Below, piece after piece: positions 7,503 through 16,492 of a DNA stretch of 27,678 nucleotides (position 1 is the first letter of the stretch; each line of letters starts with the position of its first letter). The stretch spans positions 1 through 27,678 of the forward strand of contig DASRZM010000090.1 of assembly GCA_035686365.1 (NCBI GenBank), in the 5' to 3' direction. A model generated the notes under the pieces. The model had not been told where the DNA came from. It ran no database searches and saw nothing but the letters and a program-made list of their open reading frames with translations. Source of the stretch: DASRZM01 sp035686365 (GTDB lineage: Bacteria > Pseudomonadota > Gammaproteobacteria > Xanthomonadales > Xanthomonadaceae). Made by a program: the position numbers and the translations under genes.

Positions 7503-10500
7503 CTATTGCGCTTCGAGCCCGTCGCTGAAGATCGACACCGCCAGCAGCTTCGGCGAGGGCTGCGCCGTGACCGGATCGGTCAGCTCCGACTCGATGCCGC
7601 GCGCTGAGTAGCTCGACACCCGGTAGGTGCGCGACTGTCCGTACTGCGCCGAGATGTCGGCAAAACCCAGGTTGAAGCTGCTGCCGACTGGCTGCGGCAC
7701 GCCGTTGCCGTCCACCAGGTACACGCGGTAGCCGGCGATGCGCGGGTCTGCAGGCGCCGTCCACAAAAGGTTGACGAAGCGCGTGCCCGGCTCGCTCACC
7801 GCAAGCAGGTCCAGCGGCACCGGCATGCCGCCGATCGCCAGGCCGGCACCATTGTTGCCGCCATCGATCTCGCCCTCGCTGCTGTCGAGCACGATCTCGG
7901 CGCGCAGGGTCTGGCGCTCGTCGCTGCCGAACGCCGCCGGCACCGGTACCTGCAGTGGTACCGACACGCGCCCGCCGGCGCCGAGGCTGTCAACCGCGAA
8001 CTCGGCCGCCAGCGTCGTGCGCGTCTGCGGCGTTTCCCACCACACCCGCACCTGTGCCGAGTGGGTGTCGTCCACCACCCACGCGCTGCCGCGGTTGGCA
8101 ATTGCCACGGTCACCGGGATGCTGGTGCCGGCATCGAGCTGCAGCGCGGTCGTCGACAGGGTCTCGATGGCGAGATCCGGCAGGTCGGCAATCGAGGTGA
8201 ATGCCAGACCATCGTCCAGTGCCTTGCTCGCGCCCATCGCCTTGGCGCCCTTGTGGCCGCCCAGCTTGCCCGCGAACAGCGTCGACTGGTCCACCGTCAG
8301 GCTGATTGCGACGATCTCGCCGGTGCTGGGATCCAGCGCCGCCGAAGGCTGCGCATGCCAGCCGCCGTCGTTGCTGAGCGCCAGCAACTGCGAACGCACG
8401 TTGGCCAGCGGCGAGCGCAGCTGCAGCAACTCGCCGGTTCCTGCACGGATGCCGACCGGATCCGTCGGCAGGATGTTGTCCTCGGGGTCGGCGACGCCCG
8501 GAATCGCTCCCAATGCAAGGCCACGGAAAGTCACCACCGGCTCGCCCTGGCCGTTGACCACCAGCACCGGGCGCTCGCCATAGACCGCGCGACCGTGTTC
8601 GTCCTTCGCCTGCCAGCTGGAGAAACGGCAGCCGGACTGGCAGTTGCGCACGCCCATGTGGATGGCCTGGCGCGTGCCGATGAAGGCATCGCCAGTGGCT
8701 GCGCGGGTGAAGGCGATCGCCAGCTTGCCGCTGTCGACGGTTGCAAGCGTCGGCTGCGCAATGCGTGCCGGCAGCCCCAAGTCCAGCACCTCGGCGCTGC
8801 CGTCCAGGCGCCGCAATGCGAGCCTGCGCTTGTCGATGTCGCTGAGGCCAAAGGTCGGCGCATAGCGTACCCAGGCGATCACCGGCTGTCCGCCCTGATA
8901 GGCGATGGCCGGCGTGATGTTGTAGTCGCCGCTCTGGTCGACGCGGGTGACCGCGCCCCAGGTGCTGCCATTGAAGTTTGCAGTGAAGATTCCCTTGCGG
9001 CCCTCGATGGTGCGATCGATATTGCGCTGGAACACCATCGTCACCTTGCGCGTGAAGCAATCGCTGCGGAAGATGCCGCTGCAGCGTGCCAGGCGCACGT
9101 GGCCCTCGCCGAAGCCGGGCTGGGTCAGATCGGCCGGCCTCGTCCATGCGCTGCCGTCCCAGATGGCATAACGCAGGAACTGGTAGCGCGCCGCCTCGCG
9201 CGGACTGCGCAGCCGCGCATCCTCGGCCAGCGACGACTCCGACCACACCGCGACGGCCATGTTGGTGCCGAAGAAGCTTACCGCCGTGTCGCGGATGCCG
9301 TATCCCTGGCTGATCACCACGGGCGTGCCGAACCCTCTCAGCAGGCCGGAGCGCGAAACCAGGTGGCCGTTCTTGTCCAGGTTGAGCACCAGCCGGTTGC
9401 CGCTGCCGTCGATCGCCAGTGCGGGATGGCGCGTGATCGACTCGCGCAATCCCGCCGGCAGCGGGGCTACCGGCGGCGCCGGTTCTTCGGTGGCCTTCGG
9501 GCCGGACAGCGGCCAGCCGCTGCCCAGCGTTGCCAGCGCGCCGCCTGCCTTCGCAGTGAGCGTGCTGCAGCTGCCTTCGTGCTCATTGATGATATTGAAC
9601 GTTTCCTCGATGTCCGGGATGTAGCAGGTCGGATCGAAGGGATTGGGGACCGGGCAACCGATCTCCAGCCATCCGTTGAAGTCCATGATGAAGCGCAGGC
9701 ACTCGTCCACCTCGACGCCGCTGGAGACGCCCGCGGTGGTCACCACGGCGCCCGTGACCTCTCCATAGATGGCGGCGCCGGCATCGACCAGGATGCCGAA
9801 CAGCACGTCGATGTCCACGCCGATCATGATGCCGATCGCCAGCAGGCCTCCTGCGGAGGCTTCTGCCTCGCTCGGGTTGGCCGGATCGAGTATCGCCCGC
9901 ATCATGTATTCGGCGCGGATCACCAGGTCGGCGAAGACCTCGGCGGACAACAGCTCCGGCACGCCCCAGTACCAGCGAAACAGCGGGATGGTCTTCTCGA
10001 ACAGCGTCACCCAGGGATCGTCCTCGGTCCCGGTGCCCTCGCTGAAGCCGCTTGCTCCGCCACCGCCTGCGCCCGGCGGCTGGTTGCTGGGCGACCGGCT
10101 GAACTGCTGGTGCGCAAATTCGACCGCGCTGTAGGCGGCGCAATTGGCGTCGGCTGGAATGCACAGCTCGTACGTGTTGGCACCGGTGACCGAGTTGTCG
10201 GTGCCTTCCAATCCATACGAGGGCTTTGCCGGCGCGTCGGTGCTGGCAGCCTCCAGCGCGGGAATGACCGAGAGCCGCCGTGCATGTGGCTTCACCGTCT
10301 CGATGACCACGCCCGCATTGCCGACCAGAGGGTCGAAATCCTCGTCCAGGTCCTCGAATTGCAGACGCAGCACACGCCAGCCGTTTCGATCGTCCAGGTC
10401 CTTGGCGAGGATGGCGCCGTCCACCTGGTTGTCGCCGAACACATCGCGCGGGAACCGGAAGCCCAGTGCCAGATCTGTCGGCAATTCCGCTCGCCAGATC

Positions 10501-12434
10501 TCCTCGTTGGAGCCGGAGTCGCAATCGCCCGCGCCCGATTTCTTCACGAAGGGAATCTGGTCGCCGTGGCCGAACAGCTGCAGGCGTGCCCATTCCAGCC
10601 CGCGTCCGGCTCCCGGGTCGAACGCAAACTCGACCGCCCAGGTTTCCGGCGTCGCCGGAATGAAGGTCGCCGTCGCGCGGAATGGCGAGAGGTCCATCAC
10701 CGGCTCGTACACCACGGGGCTGGTGCCAAAGTCGCTCTCCAGCGCGAGCTTGTGGCCGAAGCCGCTGACGAAGTACGGATCGCCCAGCAGCAGTCCCTGC
10801 ACGTTGAGCTTGGGCAGCACCAGCTGCTTGTTCGCGCTGCTCTGGTAGGTCTGGCTGGTGCACGCCTGGCCGGGGATGCAGGTCTCCAGCTCGAACTCGC
10901 CGGTGTAGCGATCGATGCGCGCATTGAGGCGCACTTCGCGCTCGGTGGTGCGCGAGGTGCCGTTGGCAAGCTCGGTGGTCTGGATGTAACCGTAGCCGAG
11001 GAACGCCGCCCGCACGATCGCACTGAACTGCACGCCGGCGGGGTCGACCACCGTGCAGTAGCCGGGCGTGTTGATATCCGGTCCGCCGATGCACTGCTCG
11101 CTGGGATCGATGGTGAGCCGCGGCGCCGGACCGCTGCCGTCGATGTTGACGCCGCCACCAGGGATGTCGAGGTCGAACTGGAACTCCGCCTTGCCCTGGG
11201 CGTCGGTGTATTGCCGCTCCAGGTTGGCCGGGCAGCCGAGCACCTCGTCGCTCGCCGGGTACTGGTTGACCAGCCCGGCGCGCTGCGCGCCGTCGAGGCT
11301 GACCCCGCCGGAATTGTCGTTGTAGAGATCGTCGAGGTCGGCGTCGACCAGGTCGATGCGTGCCCCTTCGATGGCCAGCCCATCGCTGCCGACCAGGGTA
11401 ATGTTGAGGTCGATGGCGGCATCGGTGTCGAAGCCGACCGACATGCTGTTGCCGACCGTGGACTGCTGCTGGACCACTCCGAACCGGTCGGTCGTGCGCG
11501 TCACCGTCATCAACCTGCCGGTGCCGCTGGCAGTGCCCGCACCCATGGTGCCGATCTGCGGCGTGCGCATCGTGTGGTCGAAACTGCCGTCGGCTAGCAC
11601 CATTCCAGCGATGGCGCCCATCGGCTGCACGCTGCCGTCGGCGGCCTGCCAGAAGTACTCGACCTCGACCATTTCCGCTTCAATCTCGTTGGTCGCCACG
11701 CCGCCGCTGACGCCGAAGCGCAGGCGCGGTTGCGGGCTGGTCGTCGTCGAGCTGGAACCGATCAGGCGCGCGAACGGATTCGTGTCCGGGGCGCCGACGT
11801 ACAGCGAGCTGCTGCCGATGCGCGGAACCAGCTTGCCCACCGCATTGTTGGCGGCAACCGCCACTGTCGCCGGTAGCGGGGAAGGGCGGTCGGTCGGCAG
11901 CTGGAACTTTCCGCTATGGCTTCCGCCCGACACCGACACCGGCCCGAACACCGGCTTGCCGGCGTAGACCAGCTGCAGGCTGCCCTCGGCCAGGCCGCTC
12001 ACCGTGAAGCCGATCGTCGAACCGGCAGTCGGCTTTGTGTTGGAGAACGTGATCGACAGCGGCGCAAGCACCCGGAAGCCGATGCTGTCGACCAGCGCGC
12101 CGTCCACCAGCAGCTCCATCGTGTAGTTGCCATCGTCAAGCACCGGAAGCGTGACCACGCGGTAGAACTGCCCGTCCCCGGCGGCGACGGTCGCGAGCGT
12201 ATACCGCGCCCGACCGGCGACGAGGTCGACCTGGTAGTTGGCGCCCTCGCGCAGGCGGTCGCCGCCAACACCGATCGTACCGCCGGCCGTGCCCGAGGCA
12301 GGAGCGGCGCTGAGCTGTGGACCGAACTCGATCAGCTGCGCATGCGTGGGCGCAGCCCACAGCACCGAGACAAGGGATAGGAGAACGACCCGAGCAATCC
12401 GGAACGGGCGAGCGGCAGCAGGCGACAGGTGCAT
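7503..12434 (-). CDS. Large secreted multidomain protein (CARDB and fibronectin III domains, IFSDGLE tail)
   Basis: The 1643-residue protein starts with a signal peptide (hydrophobic core about residues 14-28, cleavage likely after THA). The ATG at 12434 is preceded by GGAGG eight bases upstream, which decides the start against a 21-codon extension. The N-terminal 900 residues contain beta-rich Ig-like segments and a cysteine-containing middle part with a hydrophobic Gly/Ala stretch (GGLLAIGIMIGVDIDVLF). Residues of about 1000-1415 read like a beta-propeller or BNR-type repeat region (repeated AVAVW, PVIAWV and LAIAFT strands). A CARDB-like adhesion domain follows at about 1415-1530 and a fibronectin III domain at about 1538-1625. 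The last residues, IFSDGLEAQ, resemble the tail of the metzincin-like protease at 19583-21382. No catalytic motif was recognised; a surface or extracellular structural role is likely. It ends at its own terminator. Confidence 0.85.
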   Translation of the reverse strand: MHLSPAAARPFRIARVVLLSLVSVLWAAPTHAQLIEFGPQLSAAPASGTAGGTIGVGGDRLREGANYQVDLVAGRARYTLATVAAGDGQFYRVVTLPVLDDGNYTMELLVDGALVDSIGFRVLAPLSITFSNTKPTAGSTIGFTVSGLAEGSLQLVYAGKPVFGPVSVSGGSHSGKFQLPTDRPSPLPATVAVAANNAVGKLVPRIGSSSLYVGAPDTNPFARLIGSSSTTTSPQPRLRFGVSGGVATNEIEAEMVEVEYFWQAADGSVQPMGAIAGMVLADGSFDHTMRTPQIGTMGAGTASGTGRLMTVTRTTDRFGVVQQQSTVGNSMSVGFDTDAAIDLNITLVGSDGLAIEGARIDLVDADLDDLYNDNSGGVSLDGAQRAGLVNQYPASDEVLGCPANLERQYTDAQGKAEFQFDLDIPGGGVNIDGSGPAPRLTIDPSEQCIGGPDINTPGYCTVVDPAGVQFSAIVRAAFLGYGYIQTTELANGTSRTTEREVRLNARIDRYTGEFELETCIPGQACTSQTYQSSANKQLVLPKLNVQGLLLGDPYFVSGFGHKLALESDFGTSPVVYEPVMDLSPFRATATFIPATPETWAVEFAFDPGAGRGLEWARLQLFGHGDQIPFVKKSGAGDCDSGSNEEIWRAELPTDLALGFRFPRDVFGDNQVDGAILAKDLDDRNGWRVLRLQFEDLDEDFDPLVGNAGVVIETVKPHARRLSVIPALEAASTDAPAKPSYGLEGTDNSVTGANTYELCIPADANCAAYSAVEFAHQQFSRSPSNQPPGAGGGGASGFSEGTGTEDDPWVTLFEKTIPLFRWYWGVPELLSAEVFADLVIRAEYMMRAILDPANPSEAEASAGGLLAIGIMIGVDIDVLFGILVDAGAAIYGEVTGAVVTTAGVSSGVEVDECLRFIMDFNGWLEIGCPVPNPFDPTCYIPDIEETFNIINEHEGSCSTLTAKAGGALATLGSGWPLSGPKATEEPAPPVAPLPAGLRESITRHPALAIDGSGNRLVLNLDKNGHLVSRSGLLRGFGTPVVISQGYGIRDTAVSFFGTNMAVAVWSESSLAEDARLRSPREAARYQFLRYAIWDGSAWTRPADLTQPGFGEGHVRLARCSGIFRSDCFTRKVTMVFQRNIDRTIEGRKGIFTANFNGSTWGAVTRVDQSGDYNITPAIAYQGGQPVIAWVRYAPTFGLSDIDKRRLALRRLDGSAEVLDLGLPARIAQPTLATVDSGKLAIAFTRAATGDAFIGTRQAIHMGVRNCQSGCRFSSWQAKDEHGRAVYGERPVLVVNGQGEPVVTFRGLALGAIPGVADPEDNILPTDPVGIRAGTGELLQLRSPLANVRSQLLALSNDGGWHAQPSAALDPSTGEIVAISLTVDQSTLFAGKLGGHKGAKAMGASKALDDGLAFTSIADLPDLAIETLSTTALQLDAGTSIPVTVAIANRGSAWVVDDTHSAQVRVWWETPQTRTTLAAEFAVDSLGAGGRVSVPLQVPVPAAFGSDERQTLRAEIVLDSSEGEIDGGNNGAGLAIGGMPVPLDLLAVSEPGTRFVNLLWTAPADPRIAGYRVYLVDGNGVPQPVGSSFNLGFADISAQYGQSRTYRVSSYSARGIESELTDPVTAQPSPKLLAVSIFSDGLEAQ

Positions 12435-12630
12435 GGGAGATTCCTCCACGGTCTGCCCAGGGTTACGGGGAAACCGCGGAGGCGGGGCCACGGGCACCCC
12501 GCGAGCGTGCCGGACCGATCGCCGGGCTCATGCGAAGCCGATCGCCAGGCCCATTTGCAGATGCGAACGGATCGCATCAACGTGACGGCCCACGGGGAGA
12601 CCCGACCGTACGACGACCCACTGCCAGGGG

Positions 12631-12696
12631 AAAAAGGTGTCAGGGACAATTTGCCTTGACCGACGGCCGCCCTGGTCGGCGCACCCCGGCAAAGGC
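12631..12696 (-). repeat. RAYT right-end fragment fused into a kinase gene
   Basis: These 66 bp match the right end of the transposase element at 18599-19472 with about four differences. They run from the GCCTTTGCC segment through GGGCGGCCGTCGGTCAAGG to the terminal repeat TGTCCCTGACACCTTTTT. On the plus strand the terminal repeat reads AAAAAGGTGTCAGGGACA from 12631. The fragment overlaps the last 18 codons and the stop of the kinase gene. No left end or transposase sequence is beside it, so this is a solo end. Confidence 0.88.
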
Positions 12697-15183
12697 TTCC
12701 GCCAATTCACCGCTGGCAATGCGGACCTTCTCCAACAGGGCCTTGAACCTCGGTTCATCACGAAGCCCGTTCAGGAACCAGTCGTGTTCGGCGAGGAAAG
12801 GGTAGTTCAGCATACCCAATTCGATCTCGCGCTCGACCCAGTCCAGCGCCTTGTCGGTGTCGCCGGCCAGGGCGTAGCAGTGGGCGAGCTCGCGCGCGAA
12901 CATCTCACTGTTCTGGGCAGCGGCCCGGAAGGCCGGAGTGATCACCTGCAGCGCTTCGTCCGCATCGCCCCGCAATGCATGGGCCATCGAGGCGGCATAG
13001 GATGTAAAGGCGGATTCCGGCAGGCGAGTGGCGGCTTCGAACACGGCGACGGACTCATCGAGTTGGCGGTCGTAGGCCAGTGCCCAGGCGAGGAACACCG
13101 CGGCAAAAGGGCTGTCCGGGTCCATCTCCAGTTGCCGACGATACGGCCCGATCGCGTCGGAAAAGCGGCCCTCCATGATGGGCACGAAGCCCTGTACGCC
13201 ATGCGTCAGGGGCGTGAGGGGGTCCAGTTCCAGGGCGCGGTCCAGCAGCTCTGTGGCCTCATCGTTGCGGCCAACGTGAGCAAGAATGTATCCGAGCAGC
13301 ATGAGCGTATCCGGGTCGTCCGGGGCCAGCGACCGCGCGCGTTCGCCGGCATGCATCGCCGCTGGCAGATTGCCCCGGTTCATGGCGGCCCAGGATATGA
13401 GCCAGTGGCCGCGGGCCGAATCCGGATTGATGGCGAAGACCTGCTCGGCGACTTCTTCGACCTGGCTCAAGCTGACATCCGGATCGGAGCCGGTCTCGAT
13501 ATACATCGCGAGGATGTGCCCGAGCGTGCTGTAAAGCAGTTCGTTGTCGCCCACGATTTCCAGCGCCGTTTCAATGTAGCGTTTCGCCCTCGCGAGGCCC
13601 TCGCTGGAAAAGCGCCATGCCTCGTAACGCGCCCGAAGGTAGGAGTCGTACGCGCGAGGATCATCGATCGGCCTGCTCGACAGGGCCTCGGCCTCGCCCG
13701 GAGTCAGGCGCACGCGCAGGGCCCCCACGATCGCTCCTGCGACCTGTTCCTGGATTTCGAAGACCTCTTCCATCGTGCCTTTGAACTTGCCGGCCCAGAG
13801 CTGACCGTCGGTATGCGCATCGACAAGCTGCGCGGTGATTCGCAGGGAACTCCCGGCCCTGCGCACACCGCCTTCGAGCACATAGCGCACGCCGAGTTCG
13901 CGCGCGATCTCGCGCACGTCGCGGTCGCTGTTCTTGAGCCGCATGGACGAGGTGCGCGAGATGACCCGCAAGGACCGCACCCGGGACAGGTCCGTGATCA
14001 CCTCCTCGGTCAGGCCGTCGCTGAAGTACTCGTTGTCCGGATCGGTGCTGATGTTGACAAAGGGGAGCACGACAATGGACGGCTGCATTTCCGCTTCGCC
14101 ACCGGCCAGATCACCACGGCTGATCGCACCCAGATCCACCAGAAGTGCTGCGGCATCGGCATAACGTCGGTCGCGGGCCTTGGCCAGGCAGCGGTGTACC
14201 ACCTGCGCGAGCGCAGGCGGGATCGCCGGCCGAAGTGATTCGACAGGCACCGGCTCGTCGTTGCGAATGCCGTAGATCACGGCGTCCTCCGCGTCACCTG
14301 GGAACGGATGTACGCCGGTGAGCATTTCGTAGAGCATGACGCCGGTCGACCACAGGTCGGTCCGCTGATCCACGCCTTCGCCGCGGGTTTGCTCGGGACT
14401 CATGTAGGCCACGGTTCCGACCCGCGTGCCCGTGCTGGTCAGCACGGAATGGTTACTCCGGGCCACGCCGAAATCCAGGATCTTGACCTGACCGCGGTCG
14501 GTCACCATCACGTTGGCAGGCTTGATATCGCGATGGACGATACCGACCTCGTGCGCCATTGCCAGGCCATCGACCAGCTGCGCGGCATAGTCAAGCGCTT
14601 CGCTGACCGGCAAGCGATCGTGGCTGATCTTTTCCTTGAGCGTCTCGCCCTGGTAATAAGCCATGGCGATAAACAGTTGCTCATGCCCGGAATCACTGCC
14701 TTCGGCTCCCGTCGTGCCGATCTCGTGGACGACGGCAATATTAGGATGATCGAGCGCCGAAGCCGCCCTTGCTTCGCTGGTCAGGCGTGCGCGGGCCTCG
14801 GCGTTCGCCGTCAAGTGCCCGGGCAGGAATTTCAGCGCGACCAGTCGATCCAGTGATTCATCCCGGGCTTTGTAGACCACGCCCATCCCGCCACGGCCGA
14901 CCGGCTCGATGATCGAGTAGCGGCCCACGGTTCGTCCGGCAAGCATGGGCTCGCCCTCAGTGCCGCCGAATGCGGACCCGAGGATCTCCGCCCCCAGGTC
15001 GTCAAGAAAATTCGGCGCGGCGGCGTGGGAAGCAAGCAGGGTTGTCAGTTCCGCGCGAAGCTCAAGGTCGTTGGCACAAGTGCGCTCGATGTATGCCGCC
15101 CGTTCTTCGGGCAAAAGCGCGATCGCGCCTTCGAACAACTCGGCGAGTCGTTCCTGCCTCAGATGATCCGACGAATCGCTCAT
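12640..15183 (-). CDS. Serine/threonine protein kinase with TolB/FlgO-like and TPR regions, RAYT-derived C-terminus
   Basis: This 847-residue protein has an N-terminal Hanks-type kinase domain: glycine loop GRGGMGVVY (96-104), lysine K118, HRDIKPAN with catalytic D219, DFG with D237, and SPE in the activation segment near 263. Residues of about 368-490 (VVLPFVNIS, YFSDGLTEE, YVLEGGVRR) form the TolB/FlgO-like domain often found in such kinases and in adenylate cyclases. TPR-like helical repeats fill about 500-830. No membrane segment is seen, so it is probably cytoplasmic. The start overlaps the sigma-factor stop (ATGA), which excludes the longer upstream frame. The last 18 residues, AFAGVRRPGRPSVKANCP, are nearly those of the RAYT transposase and were acquired with the 66-bp element end. 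The original C-terminus is lost or extended. GC content looks lower than in plsB or rep, which fits foreign origin. Confidence 0.93.
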   Translation of the reverse strand: MSDSSDHLRQERLAELFEGAIALLPEERAAYIERTCANDLELRAELTTLLASHAAAPNFLDDLGAEILGSAFGGTEGEPMLAGRTVGRYSIIEPVGRGGMGVVYKARDESLDRLVALKFLPGHLTANAEARARLTSEARAASALDHPNIAVVHEIGTTGAEGSDSGHEQLFIAMAYYQGETLKEKISHDRLPVSEALDYAAQLVDGLAMAHEVGIVHRDIKPANVMVTDRGQVKILDFGVARSNHSVLTSTGTRVGTVAYMSPEQTRGEGVDQRTDLWSTGVMLYEMLTGVHPFPGDAEDAVIYGIRNDEPVPVESLRPAIPPALAQVVHRCLAKARDRRYADAAALLVDLGAISRGDLAGGEAEMQPSIVVLPFVNISTDPDNEYFSDGLTEEVITDLSRVRSLRVISRTSSMRLKNSDRDVREIARELGVRYVLEGGVRRAGSSLRITAQLVDAHTDGQLWAGKFKGTMEEVFEIQEQVAGAIVGALRVRLTPGEAEALSSRPIDDPRAYDSYLRARYEAWRFSSEGLARAKRYIETALEIVGDNELLYSTLGHILAMYIETGSDPDVSLSQVEEVAEQVFAINPDSARGHWLISWAAMNRGNLPAAMHAGERARSLAPDDPDTLMLLGYILAHVGRNDEATELLDRALELDPLTPLTHGVQGFVPIMEGRFSDAIGPYRRQLEMDPDSPFAAVFLAWALAYDRQLDESVAVFEAATRLPESAFTSYAASMAHALRGDADEALQVITPAFRAAAQNSEMFARELAHCYALAGDTDKALDWVEREIELGMLNYPFLAEHDWFLNGLRDEPRFKALLEKVRIASGELAEAFAGVRRPGRPSVKANCP

Positions 15184-15776
15184 CGGCCCGACTCCATCTC
15201 GCGGTGCAGCCAGGCCTGGGCCATCGCCCAATCCCGCTTCACGGTTCGTGTGGATGCTCCGATTGCCGTTGCCGTCTCTTCCACCGTCAGGCCACCGAAG
15301 AACCGGCATTCGACCACCCTGGCTTGGCGCGGATTGACTCGTTCCAGGCGCTGAAGCACCTCGTCAAGCGCAACGAGGTTGGCTGAATGCGCTTCAGAGA
15401 ATTGGGCCGGGTCCGGGAGCGTCCAGAGTTCGTCCAAGGGTAGTGCCTGCAGCGGACCTCCCCGCTTCTGCGCCGCGTGATCCCGGGCGTAGTTGCACAG
15501 AATCTGCCGCATAGCCCTGGCCCCGAGGGCCCGAAAGTGAGCCTGGCTGTCTACTTCGATTCGTGACTGTCCGACGAGTTTCAGATAGGCCTCGTGGACC
15601 AGCACAGTGGTGTTGAGCGTGTGATGGCCGCGCCAGCGCCGACGGTGGCGTCCGGCCAGTTCCTTCAACTCATCGTAAAGAATGGCGAATAGCTGGTCGA
15701 AGGCCTGTCCATCGCCGTTACCCATCTCTTCGAGCAGCCGCGCCACGGTCTCCTGAGTCTGGTCGGTTCCTGACAT
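15180..15776 (-). CDS. ECF-type RNA polymerase sigma factor
   Basis: The 198-residue protein resembles the ECF-like group (TIGR02999 style) that is common beside TPR kinases. Region 2 begins with FDQLFAILYDELKELA and continues through LVHEAYLKLVG. Region 4 holds VNPRQARVVECRFFGGLTVEETATAIG (given here in parts: VNPRQARVV, ECRFFGG, LTVEETATAIG) and the helix-turn-helix TRTVKRDW. The ATG at 15776 has an SD-like GGGTGAAG just upstream; the frame continues upstream but through promoter-like sequence. Its stop overlaps the kinase start by four bases, so sigma factor and kinase are made together. The family logic is that the kinase signals to or through the sigma factor. What genes it controls is not visible, though the divergent secreted-protein gene is an obvious candidate. 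Confidence 0.92.
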   Translation of the reverse strand: MSGTDQTQETVARLLEEMGNGDGQAFDQLFAILYDELKELAGRHRRRWRGHHTLNTTVLVHEAYLKLVGQSRIEVDSQAHFRALGARAMRQILCNYARDHAAQKRGGPLQALPLDELWTLPDPAQFSEAHSANLVALDEVLQRLERVNPRQARVVECRFFGGLTVEETATAIGASTRTVKRDWAMAQAWLHREMESGR

Positions 15777-15824
15777 CACTTCACCCGCCCGGCCGACACC
15801 GTTGTGTCCCTGCGCTTGCCAGAA

Positions 15825-15853
15825 AGCATATGTCACCCATTTCTCCGCTTCAA
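15825..15853 (-). promoter_or_regulatory. Putative sigma70 promoter of the sigma-kinase operon
   Basis: On the minus strand TTGAAG (15853-15848) and TATGCT (15830-15825) are 17 bp apart. Transcription would begin near 15818, giving a leader of about 42 nt before the sigma-factor ATG at 15776. Each hexamer matches the consensus at four of six positions. Confidence 0.45.
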
Positions 15854-15918
15854 ACGGTCGCGGTCGCATCGATTCGCGGCCTGGAAGAAAGTTGGCCCCC
15901 TTTTTCTCCGATCCGGGT

Positions 15919-15939
15919 AGTGACAGGTGAGGCGTCACT
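15919..15939. promoter_or_regulatory. Inverted repeat, possible operator
   Basis: AGTGAC and GTCACT form a 6-bp inverted repeat with a nine-base spacer in the 221-bp region between the divergent sigma-factor and secreted-protein genes. The position suits a regulator binding site, but an arm of six bases can arise by chance. Confidence 0.25.
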
Positions 15940-15997
15940 TCAATCCGAAGGCGCCCGTTCACCGCAACCCGCCGGCAACACCGGCACGGAGGTCAAC

Positions 15998-16492
15998 ATG
16001 AACATTCGCAATCTTCTTTCCACTGTCTTGCTGGCACTGGTCGGCACCGTCTGCACCCAGGCGGCGGCCAACGGCCCACCGCACAGCACAGCCAGCGGCG
16101 TTTTCACCCAGACCGGCATCAACAGTCTCGATGTCCAGTTCGCGGGCCCCAACACCATCATCGAACAGACTTCCGAGGGGTCCGTCATCGGGACGCTGTC
16201 GGGCAGCTATGAAGACGCCATCCGGGTCGTGATTCACCCCAGCGGCAAGTTCAACGCCAAGTTCACGATCGTCTGTGATTGCACGGTTGACGGCAAGCAG
16301 GGATTCCTTTACCTCGTGGCCACCGACACGGGAGAGCTGGTCAGTGACACGCAGGCGATCTTCTCGGGTCGTGCCGTGATCACGGGCGGGACCGGTGAGC
16401 TGTCCGGCCTCAGAGGTGTCCTCCAGATCGAAGGCACGGTCGATGTGGCGACAGGCCTGTCCGAATACGACTACGTGGGCTGGGTTCATTGA
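15998..16492 (+). CDS. Small secreted beta-barrel-like protein (DUF3224/dirigent-like)
   Basis: The 164-residue protein has a signal peptide (core LLSTVLLALVGTV, likely cleavage after TQAAA). The ATG at 15998 follows GGAGGT by four bases. The mature part is strand-rich with the pattern GRAVITGGTGELSGLRGVL, which recalls DUF3224 and allene-oxide-cyclase/dirigent-like barrels; the match is by eye and the family is not certain. One Cys-x-Cys (VCDC) lies in the middle. The stop shares one base with the start of the next gene (TGATG), so both are probably translated together. It is divergent from the sigma-kinase pair and could be its target; this is inference. Confidence 0.7.
   Translation: MNIRNLLSTVLLALVGTVCTQAAANGPPHSTASGVFTQTGINSLDVQFAGPNTIIEQTSEGSVIGTLSGSYEDAIRVVIHPSGKFNAKFTIVCDCTVDGKQGFLYLVATDTGELVSDTQAIFSGRAVITGGTGELSGLRGVLQIEGTVDVATGLSEYDYVGWVH

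Noticed and set aside
8061..11597. 1178-codon open frame on the plus strand opposite the large secreted protein
   Set aside because: The composition is that of a shadow frame, and the minus-strand gene has signal peptide, ribosome binding site, domains and terminator.
12435..12497. 21-codon N-terminal extension of the 1643-residue protein
   Set aside because: It lacks a ribosome binding site, while GGAGG stands eight bases before the ATG at 12434 and places the signal peptide at the start.
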